From NCBI GenBank assembly GCA_016785225.1, contig JAFBJZ010000438.1:558001-622000 (forward strand): 64,000 nucleotides of DNA. The letters are read 5' to 3'. The DNA is from Psettodes erumei. Its lineage: Eukaryota > Chordata > Actinopteri > Pleuronectiformes > Psettodidae. Shown one piece after another: positions 12,208-25,836 of this stretch (position 1 is its first letter; the number at the start of each line of letters is the position of its first letter). A model generated the notes under the pieces. That model ran no database searches, had not been told where the DNA came from, and saw nothing but the letters and a program-made list of their open reading frames with translations. The translations under genes and the position numbers were made by a program.

Positions 12208-14317
12208 AATAAATAAATAAATAAACAAGCCCACCTTGTTAAGAAAACAAATATTCTGCAACTTTATCAGGAGGGAGACAGCAGGCACAACTACATTTTT
12301 TCCCTCTTTGAGAAAGAGTGCCGTCAGCTTACCTGAAGTTTTCAAAAGAACACGTCTTTCTTCCAGGCTGTTAAACTTGGACACAATGCGTTGCTTTTTG
12401 CTTTTTTCTTTTGTTTTGGGAAAGGGGTTTCTGCTCATTCCCATCAAGTATTAATAGTTTAAAGAGAAACTGCAGGAAGTCTAAATAAATCTAAATTTAA
12501 TGCAATTACAGGCCCTTTTAAATGTTTTCAGTAACTTAGGTATGTTGAATCTATCTAGTGTGGTCCTACAGTAGATTCACTTACACAATTAAGTGAGTCA
12601 AACTAGTCTATTGGTTTTTGGAGGGGGGGCTTGAATGCAGAGGTTGCAGTATTGGATCTTACACCTATTGAAGCTGACGCAGTATAACAAAGCGTGCAGG
12701 GCCAAAAGTAATGATCATATACAAATATCAATATGAGAAAGAATGTGTGCTAAAGAAGACGCATGGCTATTGATGTTTAAATAACTGAAGTGTCAGAGAG
12801 ATGGAGAGAGGGGGGAAAAATGTGAATCATATTTTCTCACTGTGTCTTGTGGGGGGAAAAAAAGCACCTAATCGAACACACCGGGCGACGCACTAACAGT
12901 GAAGCCAAGGGCAAGATAAAAACAGCACCTCTCTGTCTTTTCTCCGTCTGTCTGTCTGCCGGCTGAGCGTAAAGACAAATAAATATATAATCAGTTAGTA
13001 TGCCATTTTTGCTGTGAGCCACATTATCTGCTCCCTGTCTGGCACGAGAAAAAGAAGGGAGTCTTTGACAATGCAAACTCAGCTGATAAAAACCAGTAAA
13101 AAGTTGTATCTTCAAAAGTGTTTTTTCTCACATTCCTGTGTGTCTTTTAATTTGTCTGGGCATACGCAGCTGTATTTGCATTTCAAATACTCATATTTGA
13201 AGAGGGTGGTTTAAATGCCAAGACGCGAATTGATGACAATCACCTCGACTCAGAAGCATCGGCGAAAACCCTCTCTCCTCGCCGCTGACATTAAAACTAA
13301 ACCAACGGCCGTGGCGCAAACACAATACAAACATGAATTTATCTTCCCTGCCTCCCCTCTTCCACCATCAACCTTTCTCTTGCTCTTCCTCTCCCTCCAT
13401 CTCATTATTTTAGTATCACTTTACATTTGAATATCAGCTCCTATACTCGCAGGGCAGCAGTGTGCAAGCCGCCGCTAGCAAACTAAAATAAGAGAATAAT
13501 CAGCGGGGTTCAGAATGAGGGGGAATTGATTCAGCAGCAAACAGTCGGGGTGCATGCACACTTCACACACACACACACACAGCCTCCTCCCCTTTCGCTG
13601 CCTTTTCATCACTTTTCCATATTCATTTCTGTAATTTACAGTATATCCAATAGCTGTCAGTCACACATGCACACACAAACACACACGCACACACAAAAAA
13701 GAGAATTAAAAAACACTGTAGATTTACAGCATTGGGAAACAGCTGCTGCAACATTTACAGCAAAGACCACTCTAAAATATTAAAGACGTGTCATCACCGG
13801 CGTTCAGCCTTTGCATCTGTAACCATCTGCTTTCTATTAAAACATTACACCCAAAAAAGCACATGCGGCCCACTCGCTCGGCGATGCTATTTCCAGCACT
13901 TTCTTTTTTTTTTTTCCTTTCAGATGTGCTTGATCTGGGGGGAAACTACACTGGCAGAGACAAACAACCTTTTGAGTCCTGTTGAGTTCTATGGAACCAT
14001 ATACATATAATTCCGGAATATCTGCTGGAATTGTTGTACAACTTACACTATGGAGCAGCTGATATTAATGACAGTTTATGTCATTACTGTCGTATGTGCA
14101 GGGATAGAGTTCACAGAATACAGTTTATCACCTGTTTAGACTGAGATAAATCTTCCTCACCAAAATCAATAGTGTGTGATAGCGATGTTTGTAGGAATGT
14201 TTTCAGGGCTTTTGTAGGCGAAATTATTATTTTTCCTTTCACAACTGTATTTTCCTCATGATGAATAATAACCAGAGGTCACATACGCAGCCCTCCTTTT
14301 GATTTATTTCATTACAT
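12208..14317. other. Intron, no gene recognised
   Basis: Intronic sequence with an AAAT run at 12208-12226, a short CA run at 13564-13580, and repeat-poor DNA from about 13000 to 13500 that could include regulatory elements. The short open frames show no domain. Confidence 0.4.
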
Positions 14318-14405
14318 TACTGGTCCCGTGTCCTTGAGCAAGTCACCAAACCTTCAAGTTGCCACGACTAAGAGCATCAGCTTAATGTCTAAAATGTAAA
14401 ATTAC
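14318..14405 (+). mobile_element. 5'-truncated fish SINE tail
   Basis: The motifs GTGTCCTTGAGCAAGTCACC and, later, AAGAGCATCAGCTTAATGTC followed by TAAAATGTAAAA match the order and wording of the common teleost SINE 3' end (CCTTGGGCAAGACACTT... AAAGCGTCTGCTAAATG). No tRNA-like head is visible, so the copy is truncated. Confidence 0.55.
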
Positions 14406-14501
14406 AGTCCTCACTTCCCTGATGTCCTTGGGTTACTCAGGGGTGTGGAGGCGTACAATGAGTCAGACTGTTTGGGGCGATGACATCTGTCCTGTTAGAA
14501 C

Positions 14502-14535
<34 letters not shown>

Positions 14536-14542
14536 GGAGAGA
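14502..14542. repeat. (GA)n microsatellite
   Basis: A GA run with a few AA/GG interruptions. Confidence 0.95.
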
Positions 14543-15634
14543 AAAAAAGAGGAGAGTAAGAGCTGGGCTCCTGAAAGCAGCGTTGCAAAAAATATTATGT
14601 TACCAGCAAACAGAGAGGGATGGGGAGAAACTTATGGGCCGAGTCAAAGGTAAACAATTACAGCATCGTGAGTCACTTTTTTGGAGCGCGCCTAAAGAAA
14701 GATCATCTCTCCCACTTAATAGGTAATTTCCTTTGTCTTCTGAGGATCATATCACATGTTGTTGCCTTCGACAGGGTGGTCTGCCGAGGGAAACGGTGAA
14801 AGAGAAAGAGAGAGAGAGAAAAAATTACAGAATGAAACTTGGCTGGAAAACTTTCACAAGAGCATTCTTTAAGAAACATTCTGTTCGAATTAAACAAGCG
14901 CCTGTTTGTGAGGAATGTAATGACAGATTCAGAGGGACATTTCCCAGTTTATGGCTTTTTTTATATCTTGTGCTTTCTGTCATCTTCTGTGCAAACCAAG
15001 TTGTCCGTTTTTGGGCCTGTCATCTCCTCATCCTTCATTTGCAACCACTTTTTCTTTCTGGTTTCCTCTCTCTCTCTCTCTGCATCTCTCCATCACTCTC
15101 CCTTATGATGTCACTATCTCGGTGTGAATCATTAGGATATCAGTGTTCAGCCAGTGACAGAAAGTGCCTGATTAACAAGCTCTCTTGTTTTTCCTCTCCT
15201 CTTTATCCTCTTCCCTTTTTTCCGAAACGAGGACTCCCGCTGTTTCCACCGACATTTCTCCTCGTTCCACCTCCCCCCTCCTCATCATCCCTCCTTCCCC
15301 TTCTCTTCTTCCCTGTCGTGGATGGCAGGGAGTCACAGGTGTGTGACAATAATTACACATACACTCAGAAAAAAATAATGTTGTTTCCTCCATTTAATAA
15401 GTTTGCAGTAAAATAGGCAGCGAGATAGCGAGAGAGGCAGAGAGCTCAAATCTTATCGGATACCCCAACCTCTAACTTAATCATATGGCTCTTAAGAGCA
15501 GCCTGCCACCAGCTGGGGCTCCGTAATATGCATGCAATATGTGTGTAAAACGATACGCTTTAATTTTGAGCCCACTTTAAGCAGCAACAAAATCTGTTTA
15601 TATGGGAGACATTTAAAAAGAAGAGAGGGATGGA

Positions 15635-15650
15635 GGGAGGGAGGGAGGGG
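15635..15650 (+). other. G-quadruplex motif, single-base loops
   Basis: Four G-runs (GGG, GGG, GGG, GGGG) are separated by single A residues, which is the most stable class of intramolecular G-quadruplex motif. On the transcribed + strand it would also be present in the pre-mRNA. Confidence 0.7.
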
Positions 15651-15913
15651 AAGCAGAGGATTGGGTTAACTCTTACTCTCCAGGCCTGACAAAAGCCATC
15701 TGTTGGGTGCCAACTGGTATCACTGTACACACTGTAGTATACAGGTTGGAGAAGAAATAGAGGGAAAAAAGTTTACTTTTTTGATCAATTTTGGTGTAAA
15801 ATGAGACACCAGAGGTGCAGGCTACCTGTCCCCGGCTTTTAAAATCCTGTTTTCTCCTTTAACTTGAAAGCCAGTCATGTCATGCCTCATGGGCTCCAAC
15901 CACCCCCCAAAAA

Positions 15914-15939
15914 AGTCTTGAGTCAGTTGACTCAAGACT
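15914..15939. promoter_or_regulatory. Perfect palindrome made of two AP-1-type sites
   Basis: AGTCTTGAGTCA and its exact reverse complement are separated by GT. Each arm contains a full TGA(G/C)TCA heptamer (15919-15925 and 15928-15934), the consensus for Fos/Jun-type bZIP dimers. Whether it is bound is unknown. Confidence 0.45.
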
Positions 15940-17650
15940 GTCTGACTCTTCAGTGCTTGCTGCTGCACTCAACCCAATGTTGTAGCCACCGGGTCCTGAA
16001 AACTGAATCGCAAAAAGTTGTACGACATGACCTCCCCCACCACTTTGAGCATTATACCATCATGCAAGTTCTACCTTTGTCCTAAGGTCCTTGTCATGTG
16101 CACGTAAACAGGTCCTGTTTTGGTACTCAAACAAATAACAGTCCTATTTGGCTTTCATGTATGTGAAAACAATAAAAAGCAGATAAAAGCAACCCCTTTG
16201 ATTGTCTTTGCAGGCTGTGCTACAACCTATAACCCTGTACTGTTACACAACATCTAGCAGTCTTGTGAGACTGCCTCAGTCTTCTCAGCAAATGCCCCAA
16301 AACAACTTGTTTACAGTCAAATGACAAATCCATCTGTTGGCCGTATTGATTATGGTATAGGAACAACAGAGGAACAGAGGATGTTGTTATAAAGTCAACG
16401 TAGGGAGGAGGTCAGGGTGGATTGATGGGTCAACATGATATTGGTCTTAAACATGGGTTTCCCTTTCAAACAAATAACCAATTTTCTTTTAACCATAGCC
16501 ACGATTGTTCTTTAACATTAAACATGTTTGTTATTGTAATCATGATGATGAAGGTTCTCGAACCTTAATCACGAGCTCTCACTAAATCTAACCAAGTGTA
16601 GCTGTGATTAAACGCAACCAAACCTTCCCCATAGCATTTTCACATCATTGAAGGGTTTGTTATTCATTTTTCAACAGTGAGTTTTATTACATTATATGTG
16701 GCATGCTTATTCTGGAAACACTGCTATATGTTCTATCAGACCATGGGGACAAATGACATACTGGTTGGAGGACTTGCTGTGTAGTTGCGTTGACTGATTA
16801 CTTGTGCTGATTTGATGGTTTGTCGCAGGGTCGCAAATATTAGACAGGAGCTTGCCTTGCTCTTTGTACTTAAAGGAAAACACTTACCAAGCTGATGATG
16901 GGTAATGATTGCCATGACATGGGTTTTGGGACTCTCCAGGGGATTGGCGCAGGATAGACAAGCTAAGCTGCCATTTGCTTGAGTCGCACCATCTAGTGCA
17001 TCCAGTGTGTGGACCTGGGGTGTCACCACAGGGTAAGAAAGAGGGGAGGACAGAGGAAAGCAAAAGCAAGGCATTCAAGGACAAGGGGGAGCAGAAGGCT
17101 TTCAGTGAAGGAAGGAATGGAGCAGGAGAAAAGAGGAAAAGAAATGGAGGGGAGGGCCGTGTGTAAACTTCAAAAAGCCTCCGACGGCTGCTGCCACTGC
17201 TGCCGCCAGGCCTGACCACTCTACAGATGCTTTTGTTCCCCGCTCGGTCTTGCTTTCTTTTGCAACCTCCTCTCTGTAACCCCCCTCCGCCTCTTCTCTT
17301 CTCTTTTTGCCTGGTGTCTTTGGTGATCCAGTGCGAGCGAGCGGGGGGCTATCAAAGCCACCGCTGTCTGTTACAGACTTCAAAACCCGGGCCCCTGTCC
17401 GTCCGTCAGCCCCAATCATCACATCTGTGAGGCCCCAACAGAAAGCGCTGTACACTGGAGGAGAAATATTTGATCTGTCCTCTCTGCAAGGATCAACAGT
17501 CACACAAATGACAGGGGTGCCCTGGCGCTTCAGAACCGGGGGGGGGTGTGAGAAGAATGGAGGAGGGCAGTTTGGGGGGGAGTTGAGGATGGGTACCATG
17601 TGGGAGTAAAGGCAGAAAATGAGAAAAAAAAAACACCTCCCCTTCACTTC
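15940..17650. other. Intron with probable dispersed repeat and purine-rich tracts
   Basis: At about 16380-16660 the wording AACCATAGCCACGATTG ... AAATCTAACCAAGTG ... GCAACCAAACCTT resembles a dispersed 'ctaaacctaaccaag' repeat common in percomorph genomes; its class is unknown. A purine-rich tract lies at 17040-17160. The - strand frame at 17102-17647 (181 codons) has no recognisable domain. Confidence 0.35.
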
Positions 17651-18620
17651 ATAAAGCCAAACCCTTTTTCTAGCAACCTCAACCCCTGCCCCATTGATTG
17701 CTTACATATATCATATACTTATATTTTATTTATAGCTGAGTAGGGTCCATATTGGGCACTGATTTTATCATTTGTTAATAATTATTAGACATTAAAAATT
17801 GTTAAAGGGAGGAAAAAATCAAAAACTCATCTTTTCATCATTATCTTTATTTTTTTACTCTCAATTCTTCAAGTTTTCTTCTCCATGTATGTTACAGTAT
17901 CAGGAAATGAAATTGGTGAGATAATGCATACTACAGAGTAAATGACCTAATATTATTTTAGCCAGGTTTTTTTTTTATATATATATATGTGTCTTAGGGG
18001 GAAGTGCTGATCTACCTTACTGAGCATCAAAAGATTAACATTTCTACCTTCTAAAACTTTCAATTGACCTTCATTTAAATATCAAAATTTATTATGATAT
18101 TCAGACAAAAAAAGACTGCCACTCTAAAGATCACTCAAATTCACTTATAATTTTTTACCTTTCAAAACATACAACCCTCCAAATTTGCAAGAAATAAATG
18201 TTAAAATTATGTTTGGAACTATATGATATATTATTTTTTTTCAAAAGTTAAAAGCAAATTAATTAAGAGTTAATATTATTATTTTAGTTAATATAATAAT
18301 TAATTGAAATTATCATCCATTAGATTATTTGAAAAGAAATTATCTAAAAGTCTAACATGGTTGTAGTGTTGCATATTATTTAATCTACCTGTCTATTAAT
18401 CATATTTCATATATGCCCATCTTTTTTATTTTTCACTATATATTAACATATTAGTGCAAGGAATAGACATATGTCTGTGATAGACTGTGTCTATCCTTGC
18501 ATCTATCAATCTATTTCACCATCTATCTGTCCGTCTTCATGTCATGACAGTTATTTATAGACATCTTCGTGTGTGTCTCCTGGAGACGGCTGGTATAGTT
18601 AGCTCTTAAATCCTGTATGT
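17651..18620. other. AT-rich intronic block
   Basis: Strongly AT-rich DNA (TTATT/ATTAAT runs), clearly different from the flanks, with a short TATATA run near 17980. No gene or element is recognised. Confidence 0.6.
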
Positions 18621-19089
18621 GAGATCAGACTACATAATTACCTATCACATTAAGTCCTTTATGTCCACCAGACTTAGGCCTCTCCCTCTCTCCCTGTCTG
18701 TCTGTATGTCTCTCTGTCTCACACACACATGCAGAGCGGCAGCAGTGGAGCAGCTGGTAGCATTATTGACACACAGTGTGCCCGGGGGTGGGGGGCGGGC
18801 AGAGGGAACGAGAGAGAAAATCAAATGGGGAGAAGACGAATATATGATTGGAAGGAGAGTGTACGTTAGTGCTGATCACTAACTTCAAAGCATTTTTTTT
18901 TGTTTAATTGACCTACACACACACACAGACAGAGCGTACCACAACTTGCTCACACACACGTACACACTAGCCCCCTTTGGCACGAATCTATTCAGACAGA
19001 CTGCTATCAGCGATGCAGGCATGTCACTCATCACCCAATCGCATCCAACATAAGAATCAGCAGGACATCATGTCAGGCTTCGTGAAACA

Positions 19090-19140
<51 letters not shown>
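19090..19140. repeat. (CA)n microsatellite
   Basis: About 25 CA units with one CG interruption near the start. Confidence 0.97.
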
Positions 19141-19143
<3 letters not shown>

Positions 19144-21353
19144 GGCTCCACCATACATGCATACACATGCCAAGCTGCAAGTCCAAGGTTCATAAGGTTG
19201 AATGTTTCCAGAGCTAATCAGTGTACGTCTTATGTCTTAGTAAGGTACACCGTGTGATGGAAGATTGTACCACAGTGGACACTGCTAATCTGGCAAGCTG
19301 TGTGTGTGTGTGTACGTGTGTTCGTCTACCTGTCTGGCTCTTATTGTACGATCGAGAACATAAGGGATGATCCACACAGGTCTACTCTCGATTAATAGAC
19401 ATTCCGGCATATACTATATATTGCACACACACAAACACAGTGTTTCATATTATTGGATACACAGCAGTTTTAAGACAACATAAGTGAAAGTCTGCTCATT
19501 CTTTTCTGCTTTATTTAAGTCTCAAGATTGATTCAGTTATTTATGCTCATCGTGGGCTCAATTTCCAAGTCTATGAATTTATCATGCTTTACTTGAAGCA
19601 AATTTTGGCATTGAATTTTCCCCCTTATGTTCAATATAAAAAATGCATGTCTATACTGTATGAGCATCTGAACAACTGTTGTGTGTCTTTTATTGTGGAT
19701 GCAAGGAGCTAATTATGCATCCAAATGACAAGCCATCAGGATGAAAACAGTCGAGAATATCAGGAATTTGCGAGAGGCCTGTTTTTGGAATGGTTGATAA
19801 TTTACTGGTTGTCACATTGGGTCTCTAATCAGTGCTGCAAGGTTCGGGGGTGATGTTGAAGGACTGAGGATGTGGAAATTTTAACCTACCTTGCTCAGCT
19901 GTAGGGATCCAAATAAAATGTGTTTCCATTTTGACAAGTAGAGACAAGTTCAACTCTGAGTACTGAGTATTATAGTCTCAAGGGAATCGGGTAAAGATGG
20001 CAGGTGATCTGCACTGTGTGCGCATATAAATGGAAACGTGTGCGCCATTGTCATCGATTTCAGCAACAACAAAACAAATTAATTCTTTTCTTCTTTGAAC
20101 GTAGAAATTTGGGGTGTCACTCTGTGAATGCATGCGTGTGTGTGCGGTAACAGATGTCCACCAAGTGGCTGCTGGGAAGGCACTTTACATTCTACATGTG
20201 TTAAGTGACAGTGATGGACAGCAGGTAGTCCTTTTAATAATTCAATATATTTTAATCTACTCTCACTCTCTCTCTCTCTTGCTCCCATTCGCTGTATCCA
20301 TCTCTTTGTCAGAAAGCAAATAACACTGTTGACAAAAACATGATTACACAAATTGGCATCAAAAAATAGTGTGGGGCAAACGTGAAATGCTATTTTTCCC
20401 CCTATCACTTTAGTGTTTGATAAATTCAATTGTTTGATTTGATTATCCAAGAGATTATAATAAAACTAACACATAAATGCACAAGAGCACGTGCGAGAAT
20501 AAGAAAAGCATTTTTTTTCCTGGCCTGACTTCATTGTAGAAATGACTGTAAAAAGGCAATGGAAGAGAGAATGAGCCAGATCCAGCCAGCCAATCACTCA
20601 GTCAGTCATCCAGTCAGTCAGCCAGGGACATAGACATTTCCCCAATACCAGGATGCGGGTAAGTGAGCCTCAACTGACCAGAAAAAATTTGCCTCTGTCT
20701 GTTAGACACGTAATGGAGTCATTTAACTAGTCAAATTAGGAGCCGGCGAGATGCCGCATGCTTCATTACGGGGTTCCAATGGGCACTGCTCTACATTTAC
20801 GTCAGAAATGATTTCAGGGCAAATTAATGTTTTTATTGTCCTGCAGAAAAAATAATACAGCCATATACACAACAGCACAGACACAGGATGACTCTTACAC
20901 ATGTATGTCTGCATTCTTGCGCACATGGAGCTCCAAATGCCATGCAGCAACGCAACACAGGTTGCTTGCACACGGCGGAGTCGCACATCTAAAAGATCAG
21001 CACCATCTAGAGGTCAGAATCAGACATTTTCCCGGGCCTCACTCATAGATGAAAGTGCTTATTTGTCTCTCTTTCTCTGGAAAAGTATTGAGAATGTTCT
21101 CAGCAGTGTGATTAGCTGCACACCAAATGATTGTTTCCTTAAAGCCATGTATTGAGAATGGGGGCATTTGTGTGTGTGGGGGGGTTAAAACAAATTTGGG
21201 CAGCAGAAAGATCCAGCTAGTAAACTGTGCTGATGATATGAGTGACAGCTATTTAGCCTGGCTTGATCCACCACTCCCTCTCCTGACCTCTAAATCAGAA
21301 CCAGGTGATGACGGAAATAGGAAATAGAATATATCCACTGGGGAGAGATCAAA

Positions 21354-21356
<3 letters not shown>

Positions 21357-21396
<40 letters not shown>
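21357..21396. repeat. (TG)20 microsatellite
   Basis: An uninterrupted TG run. Confidence 0.97.
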
Positions 21397-21397
<1 letters not shown>

Positions 21398-22097
21398 ATG
21401 CATGCACACATGCAGGAGATGAAGGGTGGGAGGGAGGAGGGGGGTGGCATACATGTAGATCTGCTCCTTGTCGACAGGGAGGTCTGACAACTGGGATTAT
21501 TGATGACAAGCAGAACCCTGTTAGATTCCGAGCATAGGCACAGACCTCTGGGAATTGGAGTCCTTGCAGTGTTTATGTGTCCGGCTGCCTCACAGACCAC
21601 CGGCTCTCGTCATCACGGAGGCGAATGAGATGCAGGCCGAGCTGAAATTCCACCAGCTGCTTTTGCCGGCATGCAAACTTCACTTGAATTTCAGTTTCGT
21701 CGCAGTACACATTGAAACTGCCTTTAATGGTCAGAACAAGACCAGGTTGACTCCGTGCTATTTCCTTTTTCAGGCTTCCCGCAGCTGCTTGTATTTATGT
21801 TATCAGAGATTTCAGCTGCATTGTTTGAAGTTGACTGACAGCCAGTGATATTTATGCTTATGCGTAGCCATGTATTTGGATTCCTTTGTTTCTGACAAGC
21901 CACACACAGACATGCGTGAACGCACTGAGATACACCGGTGTGTGGACGCTGCACACATACTGAGCTGTGCAGATACACACACACATTCCCTGTCAGCTGC
22001 TGTTGTTCTTGACATTCTGTCAATATCATTGTGTCCAAAAGCTCGCTGTGTTTGATGCAGCTCTCGACTGATGCTGGACAGAGTCCTTTGACGCACG

Positions 22098-22100
<3 letters not shown>

Positions 22101-22132
<32 letters not shown>
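22101..22132. repeat. (AC)16 microsatellite
   Basis: An uninterrupted AC run. Confidence 0.97.
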
Positions 22133-22135
<3 letters not shown>

Positions 22136-25100
22136 ACGACCTATGCAACCATCTCTCTGTCTCTCTCTCTCTCTTGTTAATCATGCTCTTTCAGACTTCA
22201 TTGCTGTCCCTGTGGGATAACCAGCCGTCCAGCCACATGGACAGATACTAGGTGTCATATTTAGTAAGAGAAGCTTGCCAACACAGCACTATCACAGTTA
22301 CTGTGTAAGACAGTGAGGGGGCGGGCATGAGAGATAAAGTCATTATGCTATATTTGATGAAATAGAAAATATACAGATTATGGTGCCATGGACATGTGTG
22401 TATGGTTTGTATTCATTCCATACTTGTGGTAGTTCCCCTTAGCTTGAGTCAGGCATGGATGTGTGTGATGTTGATTCTATATTCTCATCTCAAACATTTA
22501 TAAACTTCAACTTGTTATTTCTTGTCACCATATATGTATTTGTGACTTTTCTAACTTTTGCTGGATTTGAGCAAAACTGCTGGAATAGTCTTCAAGCTGA
22601 TGTGCTGTTCTCACAGGTGCATGTAAGATACACACTGTTCATGCTCATCTGCTGAGAGAAGCCTACTGGCCTTCATACACATCTCATTGATGTGAATGCA
22701 GGGACGTGCTGATTGATTTTCTTCATCCATCTTTGGTCAGTCAGGTCTGGCCTCTCCTCAGCTTCTCTTCCCCCTCCTTAATGGAGACGGGTCTTAATGC
22801 TACAATACTGTTTTTGACTCTCTGTGTTATGTATTGATCACCAGCATGCCTGCACACATGCACAAGGTAGACACCGGACGAACACATGCACATACACAGT
22901 CTCTCAAACGCATGAACACAGAGGCACACTCCTGGCCTTTCATTTGGACAAGTCATCATTGTTGTTGTGAAGGACGAGATGAGTATTTGTGTGTGTGCGG
23001 GACATTCAAACATTGACATCTGACTACTGATTCCTTGTCATCTTATTATTACCCGTCCACTCTACATGAAGGCACCGCGTTGTTGCATGATTTTGTGCGT
23101 AGTTGAATTACTCAGGCAATGACTCCATTGCTAATTATAGCTTTCCACTTGAGCAGCGACACAGAGACACGGGCCCTCGTGTTAACTTCTCTGGAACTCA
23201 AGAGTGTTGTGGTTATCAGATACACACATTATTGCATTGTGTTCAACTTTGTAATTTTAGTGTTTCAGTTACTTAGAAGTGGAGAGTGTGTTGTGTTTTT
23301 TTCATGCCCTGTTTTGAGAAGGGACATTGTGTGCGTATGTGTTATTAACATTTCAATACTCAAGTACATTTAATTATGTTACACCACCAATCCCTATACC
23401 ATGTTGCTTAACGACATGAGGATGCCCTCTTCTCTTCCCTCCTTTGTCTTATTTTTATGCATTTTATATTTCGGCTCTTGCTCTATCTGCCTGCCAGAAA
23501 CTCTGAAAGCTTCACTTCAGGTTGTGCAGGCACAATAGCTACTTTGTCTTCAAAAGAAATCTATTTTCATACCATAACGCAGTCTGGCATCCAACTTAAA
23601 ACACATTTAGTATTCTGATAGAAGTTGCCGGTCAGGTTGGTCAGGTTGTGGTATTTACATCATTGTCTGCAAATGAAGGTTGTTGTGATTTTGTTGATTT
23701 TACAGTGCTACATGTAGCACATTGAACAACCTGAGGTTTGCTGTAGTTATTGCAATATGCACTATAGAGTCAGCAGCCTAACCAAAGAGCCTTTCTGAGG
23801 TTCCTCTTTTGTCTTGGTGTAGAACTGGCTGAATGCATGGTTGAGTCCGAGCACCGATCGAGTCCTGGCTCAGCCGTCCACTCCGTCCAGAAGGCAACTC
23901 CGCAGGATGTTAGCCGTCTCAGCATTCTGGGATAGCTGCCCAGGGGTCCCGGATGACCTCAAGAGTTAAAAGCAAACAGCGGGAGAGATAGACGAAGGCA
24001 TGGAGGAAGCATGGAAACAGAGACAGAGAGAGGAGGGATGAAGGTATATGGATGAAGGCAGGGGGGAGATGGGAGATTTTTTTAAGGATGGGAAGGACAG
24101 AGGAAGTGGAGAGCGGTAGAAAAAGATGAAGTGATCAAGAAGGGTGATAAAATTATCCAAAGGTGCACCTTGACATGGCATACAGGAGTCATACAAATAG
24201 AAAGAGTGTTGAAAAAAGAGAATGGGAAGGTGTGCTATTTTACCAATAGTATATTTATTACTTCCAGTGAAGGGGAACAGCATGCAGTCGTAGTTATAGG
24301 GTTTTTTTGCTTCCAAATTTGCAGCTCAAGTTTGTCTTCTTTCTGTTTGAATGTGATAATGGTGAAAGGGTTTTCTGAGTTTTTGTCCATTTGTCCAACA
24401 GGCAAAAAGTTGTGTGAGGAATGGAAAAGGAACACTGGAGAGGGAAATTCAAATCACTCACTTCCACAGCTCCTGAACTGTGAGAAAGTTATGGAAAATG
24501 TCAGACAGTAGGGCAAGTTTCAGGGACAGGATTTTCACATGTTGTCTGACCGTCTGACATGCGCTCCTGTTATATATTGTATTTATTACTATATAATACA
24601 CTGACCCCCTTTTGTTTATTGGCCAACATCAGTGGCTGTCCTCGCTAATGTTACTGTGGGTGAATGGGAGCAACTCCGAGAGGAACATTCTTGGGCAAGA
24701 ATGAAAACCAGAGTAGCGGAGGCTGTTATACAGCGTATAAAATGCTCAGCACTGAGGTTATGTTTGTTTAAGGGCCAAATGCTTTTGTACAGTCTAAAAA
24801 GAGAAAGAACTGAGAAAGAAATCACAAAAAGGATGAAGTGGAGGGAGTAGTTAAAGATAAATGAGCGAACCAGAGAGTGTGTGTGTGTAAATGAGAGAGA
24901 GAAGAATTGAGAATGTCATCCCTCAGATGGACCTGGCGACATGTCATATCTGTCATTCCCCTCCCGGGTGGCCCCACCCGTTTTCCCACAGTCCTCTTCT
25001 CCTCTCGGCCTGATAATGACGCTTAAGAAGGTAATGGTGTAAATGAAAGCTGCTCCCTATCTGCATGTCTCTCTACCTCTCGCTCTCTCTCTGGGGAACA

Positions 25101-25796
25101 AAGAGGCCTTATTATACCTCGCTGTCAGTGTCACTCTGTGTCTCACCACTGTACAATCACTGTTTTCAGCAGCGCGACCAGCATGGGGTGAATGGAGTGA
25201 GAGAGAGAGTGGGCGAGACAGGTGGAGAGAGAATGGGAATGTCTCTCTCCAGTATTCAGCACTAGTTATCAAGAAGTGCTTTCTTTTTTTGGTTTGAAGC
25301 GCACTGTTCGTTTGTTGAAAATGTCTTTTGTGAGGAGCTTTTTTTTCTTCTTAAAGCTTGAACAGGCAGTGTAATTTATTAGAGCCGTGCATTCACACGA
25401 CACACACAGGGAACACACACACATACACACACACTCCTTAAGTCGAGCGATATCTTCTTATTGGGGAATCTTTCAATAAATCAATGTGACTTTAAACACA
25501 TTTCCCAGGTGACGCGGCTGACCTGATAAGAAGTGAACTAATCTCTTTTGAGGCTGCCGGGAGAGCTTTGAACCAAATCTACTGTGCATCTATCACCAAG
25601 GTTATTTGTCAATGGCTGCTAATCCCAGGTAAATTTCCCTGGTTTTATATCAGGGGTTCTCATGTCTGAAGTTTCTTGGCCTTGGGAAAATAAGAGAGCA
25701 GGCTTATAGAAAGTAGGGGAACAAAAGAAATGTTATGGATTTCAACAGCAAAACAATGGTTCAGAGAGGAAAGAGGGACCAGAGAGGTGAGGGGGT

Positions 25797-25834
<38 letters not shown>
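25797..25834. repeat. (AC)19 microsatellite
   Basis: An uninterrupted AC run. Confidence 0.97.

Positions 25835-25836
<2 letters not shown>

Larger units (their letters stand above)
14406..15913. other. Intron with GA and polypyrimidine tracts
   Basis: A GA microsatellite (14502-14542) and a long pyrimidine-rich tract (about 15180-15320) dominate. A 227-codon frame at 14733-15416 is driven by these tracts and shows no domain, so it is not annotated as a gene. Confidence 0.5.
18621..24000. other. Intron, microsatellite-rich
   Basis: The segment holds several CA/TG microsatellites (separate entries), a CAGT/CAGC-type short repeat at 20577-20632, and otherwise unremarkable sequence. The cysteine/valine- and threonine/histidine-rich frames derive from the dinucleotide runs. 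Confidence 0.5.

Noticed and set aside
14733..15416. 227-codon + strand frame
   Set aside because: Driven by pyrimidine tracts (Ser/Leu/Phe/Pro-rich), with no domain, no splice support and no conserved motif.
17102..17647. 181-codon - strand frame
   Set aside because: Reverse of purine-rich DNA; composition-biased and without a recognised domain.
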